The position numbers and the translations under genes are program-made. A DNA stretch of 7,434 nt, taken from NCBI GenBank assembly GCA_016870945.1, contig VGAH01000045.1, forward strand, positions 1 to 7,434. The letters run 5' to 3'. Under the pieces are notes generated by a model. That model was not told the origin of the DNA. It made no database searches and was given only the letters and a program-made list of their open reading frames with translations. Below are positions 1 to 5,614 of the stretch, in pieces (position 1 is the stretch's first letter; the number at the start of each line of letters is the position of its first letter). Source of the stretch: Actinomycetota bacterium (lineage in GTDB: Bacteria; Actinomycetota; Actinomycetes; S36-B12; UBA5976).

Positions 1-11
1 ACCGTTGCACC

Positions 12-962
12 ATGTCGCATCCGCCAAAAGCCGTCTTGATCACAAAAGACTGGGCCAAGGCAATTGACGGCTTCATACGCCATCAAGCTGACGACCTGGG
101 GCGAAGCGCTCACACGGTTAGGGCTTATCAAGGCGACTTAGAGCGGGTTGCTGAATTCGCACACGAGCAAAAGCAGGGTTTTAGTTCCATGACTTTGGGT
201 TTCTTAAAAGAGTGGGCGGCGGCCGAGCGCGCAAGTGGGGTAAGTAGTTCGACCGTGGCCCGGCGTGCCGCGTGCGTTCGCTCGTTTACTAGTTGGTGTC
301 ACGAGGCGGGCCTGCTAAAGACCGATGTGGGCGTCGGCCTTCGAGTGGCCCCTGCACACCAGAAGCTGCCGGGGGTTTTGAAGCAACAAGAGGCCAAGTC
401 ATTACTTGATTCATCGCTAGCAAATGTCTCTGATGCGACGAACCACACTCGCAGAGCCGTCGCACTTCGTGACTGGGCGATGCTCGAGTTGCTTTATGCG
501 AGTGGCGTTCGGATATCTGAATTAGTCGGGCTTGATACCGGCAGCGTTGATTTCCATTCTCGTACGTTGCGGGTCTTGGGTAAGGGCAACAAGCAGCGAA
601 CTGTGCCGTTTGGCAAGCCGGCCGAGATGGCCTTAAAGACCTATTTGGACGAGGCCAGACCCGCACTACAGAACCAAAGTTCTAAGAAGGCGATGTTCTT
701 AGGTGCTAGGGGTGCCCGAATAGACGTTAGAACTGCGAGGCGCTGTGTAACCCAAGCGCTCACGCGTTTTGGCCCAACTGATGTAAGTGGCCCACATGGG
801 CTAAGGCACTCGGCTGCAACGCACATGCTCGAAGGCGGGGCAGACCTAAGAGCGGTTCAAGAACTTCTTGGTCACTCGTCTTTGGACACAACTCAGCGCT
901 ACACCCACGTCACTATCGAAAGATTGCGCGAGGTATTTACTCAAGCTCACCCTCGCGCGTAG
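12..962 (+). CDS. xerC: XerC-type site-specific tyrosine recombinase
   Basis: Tyrosine recombinase of 316 residues, close to the usual length of about 300 for XerC/XerD. These enzymes resolve chromosome dimers at dif sites near cell division, normally as a XerC-XerD pair on DNA. An N-terminal SAM-like core-binding domain spans about residues 16-105 (RSAHTVRAYQGDL near 31-43), and the catalytic domain about 118-305. The whole active site is visible: R167 in ASGVRISEL, K191 in GKGNKQR, H262 and R265 in HGLRH, H288 in LLGHSS, and nucleophile Y297 in QRYTHV. I call xerC rather than xerD from its position beside the M23 gene and rpsB, the order seen in mycobacteria. The ATG at 12 gives a sensible N-terminus, but no Shine-Dalgarno is visible and the frame is open to the window edge, so a start further upstream cannot be excluded. 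The 3' end overlaps the opposed M23 gene by 16 bp. Confidence 0.93.
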   Translation: MSHPPKAVLITKDWAKAIDGFIRHQADDLGRSAHTVRAYQGDLERVAEFAHEQKQGFSSMTLGFLKEWAAAERASGVSSSTVARRAACVRSFTSWCHEAGLLKTDVGVGLRVAPAHQKLPGVLKQQEAKSLLDSSLANVSDATNHTRRAVALRDWAMLELLYASGVRISELVGLDTGSVDFHSRTLRVLGKGNKQRTVPFGKPAEMALKTYLDEARPALQNQSSKKAMFLGARGARIDVRTARRCVTQALTRFGPTDVSGPHGLRHSAATHMLEGGADLRAVQELLGHSSLDTTQRYTHVTIERLREVFTQAHPRA

Positions 963-1510
963 CTTGCCGTGTTATGCGCGCCATCAGGCCACCCATGAAC
1001 AGGCCTCAACACCGGGTAGCGATATTTGCCGAGCACCATTAACGGGTGTAGGTAACCGTCATCGGTCTTAACGCCAAAGTGCAAGCAGGTTTTTAAGCAC
1101 GAGGGGTGACCGGCCGCTAGATACCCAATTTTCTGGCCACTTGCCACCAATTGACCAACCCCAACACTTGCTATTACCGGCTCGTAAGTGCTGCGAACGA
1201 ATCCATGTTTGATTGAAATAACCGGGCGACGTGCGAGATCAGCGGCATAAATCACCACGCCGTCGGCGATCGCCTTCACCTCTTGGCCAACAGCTGCGCT
1301 TAGGTCAACACCGCGGTGCCCGACACCCCAACGCGACGCTGGTGGCGCAAAGCCTGTCTCGACCACGACGGGCTGTACGGGTGGCACTACTGAATACGCA
1401 TTCGCTTGGTCGCTTGCGAACACCCAGCTCGCGACCACGCAACCGCCACCGGCCACCGCAATCGACATCACCGCCGAAACCTTGATCAATCTCGCAAAGA
1501 GGCGCCGCAT
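947..1510 (-). CDS. secreted M23-fold (LytM-like) peptidase or cell-wall protein
   Basis: Protein of 187 residues with an M23 (lysostaphin/LytM) domain, a fold that usually cuts peptide cross-links in peptidoglycan. A basic N-terminus and hydrophobic stretch (residues 8-32) followed by A36-N37-A38 look like a signal peptide, so the domain should lie outside the membrane. Zinc ligands are visible as H65 and D69 in GHRGVDL and H144 in CLHFG. The first His of the usual HxH motif is replaced by Cys (C142), and the common Y-x-H-L step reads TYEPV. From memory, the M23 gene next to rpsB in actinobacteria tends to carry CLHWG and TYEP, so this is probably a clade trait. Hydrolase activity is therefore less certain than the fold. 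C138 and C142 could form a disulfide. The gene diverges from rpsB and converges on xerC. Start ATG at 1510 has no clear ribosome-binding site; the frame is closed by a stop at 1544-1546. Confidence 0.85.
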   Translation of the reverse strand: MRRLFARLIKVSAVMSIAVAGGGCVVASWVFASDQANAYSVVPPVQPVVVETGFAPPASRWGVGHRGVDLSAAVGQEVKAIADGVVIYAADLARRPVISIKHGFVRSTYEPVIASVGVGQLVASGQKIGYLAAGHPSCLKTCLHFGVKTDDGYLHPLMVLGKYRYPVLRPVHGWPDGAHNTASYARG

Positions 1511-1663
1511 CGCAAACCCAGAATGGCCGCACGCCCGAAGGCCCTAGGCCTCAGGCTGCGAACATGTGTGCAAACAACCACTGGTGAGACGGCGCAAATG
1601 AGCCTCTTGTAGCATTCACCCGCACCGCTTAGGCAAAAAGATTCTTCTAAGCAGTGACATCGC

Positions 1664-1738
1664 ACGCTCGTCATCAGAGCCTCTGACGGCGAACCACTCG
1701 GTCCCTTAAATGCGGGGTAGCGGGTCGCCGACGAGCGT
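1664..1738 (+). promoter_or_regulatory. possible three-way-junction RNA in the rpsB leader
   Basis: ACGCTCGTC (1664-1672) is perfectly complementary to GACGAGCGT (1730-1738). The 57 nt enclosed form two further stems with almost no unpaired linker. TCAGA/TCTGA (1674-1678 with 1682-1686) is a short hairpin with a three-base loop. GGCGA/TCGCC (1688-1692 with 1725-1729) extends through CC/GG (1694-1695 with 1722-1723), CT/AG (1697-1698 with 1719-1720) and CCC/GGG (1703-1705 with 1715-1717). The result would be a compact three-way junction about 70 nt before the rpsB start. It only matters if transcription begins upstream of about 1660. I do not match it to a known RNA family. By rough count a 9-bp perfect repeat at this spacing has around a one-in-ten chance of occurring in a region this size, so the nesting is the main support. 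Confidence 0.4.
1683..1711 (+). promoter_or_regulatory. candidate promoter for the rpsB operon (weak)
   Basis: CTGACG (1683-1688) and TTAAAT (1706-1711) each match four of six bases of the sigma-70/HrdB-type -35 and -10 consensus, with an ideal 17-bp spacer. It would start transcripts near 1718, leaving a leader of about 90 nt that keeps the two hairpins beside the start codon. The second base of the -10 is T rather than the nearly invariant A, which counts against it. It also competes with the three-way-junction reading, since it would start transcription inside that structure. Confidence 0.2.
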
Positions 1739-1774
1739 CAGGGCAGCAGAGAAATCTGTTGCGAATAACCGAGA

Positions 1775-1791
1775 GCACCGCTAGCCGGTGC
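1775..1791 (+). promoter_or_regulatory. hairpin just upstream of the rpsB ribosome-binding site
   Basis: GCACCG (1775-1780) and CGGTGC (1786-1791) form a perfect 6-bp, GC-rich stem closing the loop CTAGC. Only three bases (AGA) separate it from the next hairpin, which contains the rpsB ribosome-binding site. Tandem hairpins in this position suggest a translational operator, possibly stacked on each other in the mRNA. A terminator is unlikely because no T run follows. Confidence 0.45.
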
Positions 1792-1794
1792 AGA

Positions 1795-1810
1795 AAGGAC
1801 GCGCGTCCTT
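1795..1810 (+). promoter_or_regulatory. rpsB ribosome-binding site inside a perfect hairpin
   Basis: The Shine-Dalgarno AAAGGA (1794-1799) lies 9 nt before the TTG start of rpsB at 1809. It forms the left arm of the 16-base perfect palindrome AAGGACGCGCGTCCTT. The 6-bp stem pairs 1795-1800 with 1805-1810 around a GCGC loop and takes in the first two bases of the TTG. If the stem forms in the mRNA, both ribosome-binding site and start codon are masked. The sequence is seen directly; a regulatory role is inference. Confidence 0.55.
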
Positions 1811-2627
1811 GGCAGTAGTGACGATGCGTCAGCTCTTAGAGAGCGGCGTGCACTTCGGGCATCAGACCCGTCGTTGGAACCCGAAAATGAAGCGTTTCAT
1901 CATGGCCGAGCGAAACGGCATCTACGTAGTCGACCTAAACCAAACACTTGGCTTCATTGACAAGGCTTATGAGTACATCAAAGAGACAGTGGCACGCGGT
2001 GGCACGGTTTTGTTTGTCGGCACGAAACGCCAGGCTCAAGAAATCATCGTCGAGCAGGCAACGCGTGTTGGCATGCCATACGTGACCGAACGATGGCTAG
2101 GCGGCATGTTGACGAACTTCAACACCGTGCATCAGCGCCTACAAAGGCTTAAGCAGCTCGAAGACATTCAGCAAGGTATCGGCGGATTGACTGACATGAC
2201 CAAGAAAGAGTCCTTGCAGTTTGACCGAGAGCGCATCAAGCTCACTCGAGCCCTCGGCGGTGTGCGCAAGATGGCCAAAGTGCCAGACATCCTTTGGGTA
2301 GTTGATACCAATAAAGAGTCCCTCGCCGTGGCTGAAGCCCGAAAGTTAGACATCCCGGTAGTTGCGATTCTTGACACCAACTGCGACCCCGATGTCGTCG
2401 ACTTCCCCGTCCCCGGCAATGACGACGCTATTCGTTCCATCGCACTTCTTACTCGCGTGGTGGCAGACGCAGTTGCAGAAGGTTTGCAGCTTCGCGCGAG
2501 CAGAAACCAGGCGGCTGAGGCAGCAAAAGCCGAGGTGCCCGCAGCGGCACTCGAGGCAGAAGAGTTAGCTCGAGCGATCGCTGATGAAACTTCGGTGGCA
2601 AAAGAAGAGGCGCCTGCAAATGCCTAG
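1809..2627 (+). CDS. rpsB: 30S ribosomal protein S2
   Basis: Small-subunit protein S2, 272 residues, which docks late on the head-body junction of the 30S subunit and is needed for S1 binding where S1 is present. The family is unmistakable: GVHFGHQTRRWNPKMKRFI (13-31), LFVGTKRQAQE (68-78), the ERWLGGMLTNF block (94-104), WVVDTNKE (163-170) and PGNDDAIRSI (202-211). An Ala/Glu-rich tail (about 234-272) is typical of actinobacterial S2. I place the start at TTG 1809, giving MAVVTMRQ, because this matches the known actinobacterial N-terminus and sits 9 nt after AAAGGA. The GTG at 1788 would put that ribosome-binding site inside the gene and lacks its own; ATG 1824 would remove the conserved AVVT. 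It is first in the operon, and its stop overlaps the tsf start by 8 nt. The rare start codon and the hairpin over it suggest limited or regulated initiation. Confidence 0.97.
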   Translation: MAVVTMRQLLESGVHFGHQTRRWNPKMKRFIMAERNGIYVVDLNQTLGFIDKAYEYIKETVARGGTVLFVGTKRQAQEIIVEQATRVGMPYVTERWLGGMLTNFNTVHQRLQRLKQLEDIQQGIGGLTDMTKKESLQFDRERIKLTRALGGVRKMAKVPDILWVVDTNKESLAVAEARKLDIPVVAILDTNCDPDVVDFPVPGNDDAIRSIALLTRVVADAVAEGLQLRASRNQAAEAAKAEVPAAALEAEELARAIADETSVAKEEAPANA

Positions 2628-3444
2628 TGCGGGTGATGTCAAGAAGCTTCGCGATTTAACGGGTGCCGGAATGCTCGATTGCAAGAAGGCGTTGGACGAG
2701 GCCAGCGGTGATTTCGATCGCGCGGTAGAACTACTTCGCATTCAAGGCGCAAAAGGTGTCGGAAAGCGCGAGGGCCGAGTGGCTTCTAACGGCCTTGTCA
2801 CCTACGTGCACGAGGGTCAAAGCGCGGTTCTGCTCGAATTAGCTTGCGAGACAGACTTCGTTGCAAAGACTGCTGACTTTCAAGCCTTAGCCGACAGGGT
2901 CGCTAAGTTGGCGTTATCGCAGAACATCACCGATGTCGATGCGCTGTATGCCGCTGACCTAGGTGGCACGCCCGTGCGCCAAGTTTTAGATGACGCCAAC
3001 GCGACCATGGGCGAAAAAATTGAAGTCAGGCGCTTCGCTCTCTACCAAGGCGCAAATATCGAGCACTACTTACATAAGTCAGACCCAGCGCTACCTCCGA
3101 CACTTGGCGTCATGGTGCAAACGAATACCCATGCCCCGCACATCGCAAAAGATGTAGCCCAGCAAGTAGCAGCGATGTCGCCGCTATATGTAAGTAGATC
3201 CGAAGTTCCTGCAGATGCAATCGAGCGCGAACGCCGCGTCGCTGAAGAGACTGCGCGCGAAGAGGGCAAGCCTGCGGCCGCGATGCAAAAGATCATTGAT
3301 GGGCGAGTGGCCTCGTACTTAAAAGAAGTGGTTCTTGATGAACAACCTTGGGTTAAAGACCCCAAGCAGACAATTGGCTCGTTGCTAGAAACCAATGCGG
3401 TAAGCGTCGAAAGATTCGCGCGCTTTCGCGTGGGGCAGCCGTAA
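2620..3444 (+). CDS. tsf: translation elongation factor Ts (EF-Ts)
   Basis: Guanine nucleotide exchange factor that releases GDP from EF-Tu in the cytoplasm. At 274 residues it is close to the roughly 271 of mycobacterial EF-Ts. An N-terminal UBA-like domain (about 3-53) carries VKKLRDLTGAGMLDCKKAL, followed by the EF-Tu-contacting loop CETDFVAK (76-83) and the dimerisation core (DAIERERRVAEETAREEGKP near the C-terminal third). The last residues, ERFARFRVGQP, match the family's usual end. The start is ATG 2620, with AAGAGG at 2605-2610 in good spacing; the in-frame ATG at 2584 would add a basic extension that no EF-Ts has. The ATG lies inside the final codons of rpsB (8-nt overlap), which fits translational coupling and the universal rpsB-tsf pairing. 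Nothing is missing or odd. Confidence 0.97.
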   Translation: MPSAGDVKKLRDLTGAGMLDCKKALDEASGDFDRAVELLRIQGAKGVGKREGRVASNGLVTYVHEGQSAVLLELACETDFVAKTADFQALADRVAKLALSQNITDVDALYAADLGGTPVRQVLDDANATMGEKIEVRRFALYQGANIEHYLHKSDPALPPTLGVMVQTNTHAPHIAKDVAQQVAAMSPLYVSRSEVPADAIERERRVAEETAREEGKPAAAMQKIIDGRVASYLKEVVLDEQPWVKDPKQTIGSLLETNAVSVERFARFRVGQP

Positions 3445-3452
3445 CCACCCAG

Positions 3453-4238
3453 ATGACAGCGGCAGCCCCCGTCCAGCCCATCATCGAGGGGACTGTCGAC
3501 CTTTGGCCCATCGCGCCTGAAAGTGGTTGGTCGCGAGTGCTCTTGAAGCTTTCAGGGCAAGCCTTCGCTGGCGGTGACCCGATGGGTGTAGACCCTGATG
3601 TCGTTTCGAATCTGGCGCGCCAGATCTCAGAGGTCGTAAAGGGTGGCACGCAAGTCGCGATAGTGATTGGTGCCGGTAACTACTTTCGCGGCGCACAACT
3701 TTCAGAGCGCGGTATGGATCGCGCCCGCGCCGATTACATGGGCATGCTCGGCACGGTCATGAACTGTTTAGCCCTGCAAGATTTCTTAGAAAAACAAGGT
3801 GTCGAAACTCGCGTTCAAACCGCCATAACTATGGGTCAGGTTGCCGAGGCCTACATCCCTAGGCGGGCCGTGCGTCATATGGAAAAGGGTCGAGTTGTGA
3901 TCTTTGGCGCAGGCTTAGGTTCACCCTTTTTGACTACGGACACCACCGCAGCACAGCGCGCGTTAGAAATCGGTGCCGAAATCGTGCTGATGGCTAAAGC
4001 GGTGGACGGGGTCTATGACTCTGACCCGAACAAGAACCCAAAAGCCGTTCGTTTCGACACTTTAAGTTACGACGAAGTTCTGGCTCGATCTTTGAAAGTG
4101 GCTGACTCGACAGCGATCAGCATGTGTCGAGATAACGCCATGCCACTGCTGGTATTTGATCTACTAAAAGAAGGCAATATCGCGCGAGCTGTTCGAGGCG
4201 AGCGGATCGGTACTTTGATCAGCATGGACGCCTCATGA
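3453..4238 (+). CDS. pyrH: UMP kinase
   Basis: Phosphorylates UMP to UDP with ATP in pyrimidine nucleotide synthesis, as a cytoplasmic hexamer of the amino-acid-kinase fold. At 261 residues it equals the mycobacterial enzyme as I recall it, including an extra N-terminal stretch of about 25 residues before the core. Visible motifs are LLKLSG (30-35), VIGAGNYFRG (71-80; many members have GGGN), DYMGMLGTVMN (94-104), ITMGQVAE (125-132), FGAGLGSPFLTTDT (151-164) and KAVDGVYDSDP (182-192). It begins 8 nt after tsf. No Shine-Dalgarno is evident near ATG 3453; the nearest purine run, GGGG at 3432-3435, is too far. Initiation may depend on ribosomes finishing tsf. Its stop overlaps frr as ATGA. The position between tsf and frr is highly conserved in bacteria. 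Confidence 0.96.
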   Translation: MTAAAPVQPIIEGTVDLWPIAPESGWSRVLLKLSGQAFAGGDPMGVDPDVVSNLARQISEVVKGGTQVAIVIGAGNYFRGAQLSERGMDRARADYMGMLGTVMNCLALQDFLEKQGVETRVQTAITMGQVAEAYIPRRAVRHMEKGRVVIFGAGLGSPFLTTDTTAAQRALEIGAEIVLMAKAVDGVYDSDPNKNPKAVRFDTLSYDEVLARSLKVADSTAISMCRDNAMPLLVFDLLKEGNIARAVRGERIGTLISMDAS

Positions 4239-4792
4239 TCGACGATGTTCTTAAAGACGCTGAGGTAAAGATGTCAAAGGCCGTCGAGACTGCGAAAGAA
4301 GACTTCTCAACCGTGCGCACCGGCCGGGCTAACCCGTCGATGTTTAACAAAATCTTGGTTGATTACTACGGCACCCCGACACCAATCAACCAACTAGCTT
4401 CGATTCAAATACCCGAGGCGCGACTGGTAATCATCACCCCTTACGACAAGAGTGTGATGTCACCCATACAAAAGGCACTGCTTGAAAGTGACCTGGGCGT
4501 GAACCCAAATGATGACGGGGTCGTGATTCGTGTGCCGCTGCCTCAACTAACAGAAGAGCGCAGAAAGGAGTACATCAAGATCGTCAAAACCAAAGGCGAG
4601 GACGCCAAAGTTTCACTTCGAGGCGTGAGGCGTAACGCGAAAGAAGCGCTAGAGAAGCTGCAAAAAGATGGCTCGGTTGGCAAAGACGACGTTCACCGGG
4701 CTGAGAAGGCACTAGATGAGAGCACGCATAAATTCTCCGAGCAGATTGACAAGCTGATGGAGCACAAAGAGGCTGAACTACTCGAGGTCTAG
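4235..4792 (+). CDS. frr: ribosome recycling factor
   Basis: RRF, which with EF-G splits the post-termination ribosome into subunits. The 185 residues are exactly the usual length. The three-helix bundle shows in the N-terminal helix with FSTVRTGRANPSMF (about 24-37), the inserted beta domain with YYGTPTPINQLASI and PYDKSVM, and the long C-terminal helices with LTEERRKEYIKIVK and VRRNAKEAL. The arginines of the TVRTGRA segment, important for 23S rRNA contact, are present. The start ATG overlaps the pyrH stop as ATGA, a classic coupled junction, and the stop is 3 nt before cdsA. I see no irregularity. Confidence 0.97.
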   Translation: MIDDVLKDAEVKMSKAVETAKEDFSTVRTGRANPSMFNKILVDYYGTPTPINQLASIQIPEARLVIITPYDKSVMSPIQKALLESDLGVNPNDDGVVIRVPLPQLTEERRKEYIKIVKTKGEDAKVSLRGVRRNAKEALEKLQKDGSVGKDDVHRAEKALDESTHKFSEQIDKLMEHKEAELLEV

Positions 4793-4795
4793 TCG

Positions 4796-5614
4796 ATGAC
4801 CAAAACTCCGCCCCGTTCGGCTGGGCGTAACTTGCCGGTCGCGATTCTGGTCGCGCTGGTTCTTGCTGCTGCCGCGCTCTTAAGTCTCTTTTTTGTTAAG
4901 GCGCTATTCGTGGCCCTTGCTGTGGTGGCTCTGGGTTTTGGCGCCCTTGAGCTAATTCGTGGTTTACAGCCTGCAGGTGCAAGGGTCTCGAGGTCTGCAA
5001 CCGTGATTGCAATCGCAGTCGTGATGGTTGCCGCTTATGTGTATGGCCCTCTCGGCCTTCTCGTTGCTTACGGTTTTGGGGTCTTGGTGGTAGCCACCCT
5101 CGCGTTGACGAGGGCAAGTGAAGGTTTCATAAGGCTCGCTGGGTTCTCGGTATTCGTGCTGACTTATTTGGCGTTCCTGCCTGCGTTTGCCATGTTGATG
5201 TTGCGCGAACAAGACGGCGCACAACTTGTTTTCGTTTTCTTAGCCCTTGTGGTCGCAAACGACGTGGGCGGTTATGCAGTTGGCGCTCTTGCAGGGCGTC
5301 ATTCGATTAATCCGGTGTTATCGCCCAAGAAAACATGGGAGGGCCTTGCAGGCTCGTTGGTGTCTCAGATGATCGTCGGGGCGGTCACCTTTACTTGGGT
5401 GTTAGACCGTCCGTGGTGGCAGGGGGTCTTGGTCGGTGCAGTGTTGACCGCCAGCGCCACCCTTGGGGATTTCTTCGAGAGTGCGCTCAAGCGTGACATC
5501 GGCGTCAAAGACATGGGCTCGATATTGCCTGGGCATGGTGGCGCAATGGAAAGACTTGATTCGTTGATCCCGACGGCTTTTTTAGCTTGGATCCTTTTCT
5601 CAGTCACCGGTTAG
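4796..5614 (+). CDS. cdsA: phosphatidate cytidylyltransferase (CDP-diglyceride synthase)
   Basis: Integral membrane enzyme converting phosphatidate and CTP to CDP-diacylglycerol, the precursor of phosphatidylglycerol, cardiolipin and phosphatidylinositol. Of 272 residues, several hydrophobic segments are plain, at roughly 13-55, 67-106, 116-136, 143-166, 187-224 and 258-271. The conserved parts sit at the C-terminal half: VANDVGGY (153-160), SPKKTWEG (176-183) and the family signature from S229 to D255 (SALKRDIGVKD, then LPGHGG and ERLDS). Within that signature the residue normally Asp before the Arg is Glu (E252), and A250 replaces a larger hydrophobic residue. Start ATG 4796 follows GAGG (4784-4787) by 8 nt and lies 3 nt after frr, so it is the last gene of the operon. 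Its final 15 bp overlap the opposed oxidoreductase gene. In mycobacteria rlmN follows here; it is absent from this window. Confidence 0.94.
   Translation: MTKTPPRSAGRNLPVAILVALVLAAAALLSLFFVKALFVALAVVALGFGALELIRGLQPAGARVSRSATVIAIAVVMVAAYVYGPLGLLVAYGFGVLVVATLALTRASEGFIRLAGFSVFVLTYLAFLPAFAMLMLREQDGAQLVFVFLALVVANDVGGYAVGALAGRHSINPVLSPKKTWEGLAGSLVSQMIVGAVTFTWVLDRPWWQGVLVGAVLTASATLGDFFESALKRDIGVKDMGSILPGHGGAMERLDSLIPTAFLAWILFSVTG

Larger units (their letters stand above)
1511..1808. promoter_or_regulatory. divergent control region between M23 gene and rpsB, structured rpsB leader
   Basis: This is the only non-coding stretch of notable length, and I find no convincing ORF, tRNA or small known RNA in it. 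It must hold the promoter of the M23 gene (leftward) and that of the rpsB operon (rightward). Several inverted repeats lie in the rightward leader: GCTTAG/CTAAGC at 1627-1632 and 1647-1652, a nested set at 1664-1738, and two adjacent hairpins at 1775-1791 and 1795-1810. A small symmetric element, AGGCC-CTA-GGCCT at 1539-1551, lies 29-41 bp upstream of the M23 start and could be an operator, though short palindromes are common. No strong -35/-10 pair stands out on either strand. Bacterial ribosomal protein operons are often autoregulated through such leaders; that this one is regulated is inference. Confidence 0.6.

Noticed and set aside
289..666. 125-codon open frame on the - strand inside xerC
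   Set aside because: It is a shadow of xerC with Arg/Pro/Ser-rich content and no family resemblance.
12..962. xerC as a phage, integron or transposon integrase marking a mobile element
   Set aside because: Length, motifs and the conserved actinobacterial neighbourhood fit housekeeping XerC, and no attachment repeats or cargo genes are seen.
955..981. GCGCG/CGCGC repeat at the end of xerC as a terminator
   Set aside because: The repeat is only five bases, the loop is long and no T tract follows.
1430..1450. Lipobox in the M23 N-terminus (GGGC around residues 21-24)
   Set aside because: The -3 position is Gly rather than Leu or similar; a signal peptide cut after A36-N37-A38 fits better.
1607..1635. 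TTGTAG with TAGGCA as the rpsB promoter
   Set aside because: Spacing is 17 bp, but each element matches its consensus in only about half of its bases and the -10 lacks the final T.
1788..1808. GTG start for rpsB at 1788 adding seven residues
   Set aside because: It has no ribosome-binding site of its own, lies in the arm of a hairpin, and adds residues absent from actinobacterial S2.
2584..2619. Earlier ATG start for tsf at 2584
   Set aside because: The extra basic residues are rpsB sequence read in another frame; ATG 2620 has a well-spaced AAGAGG and the expected N-terminus.
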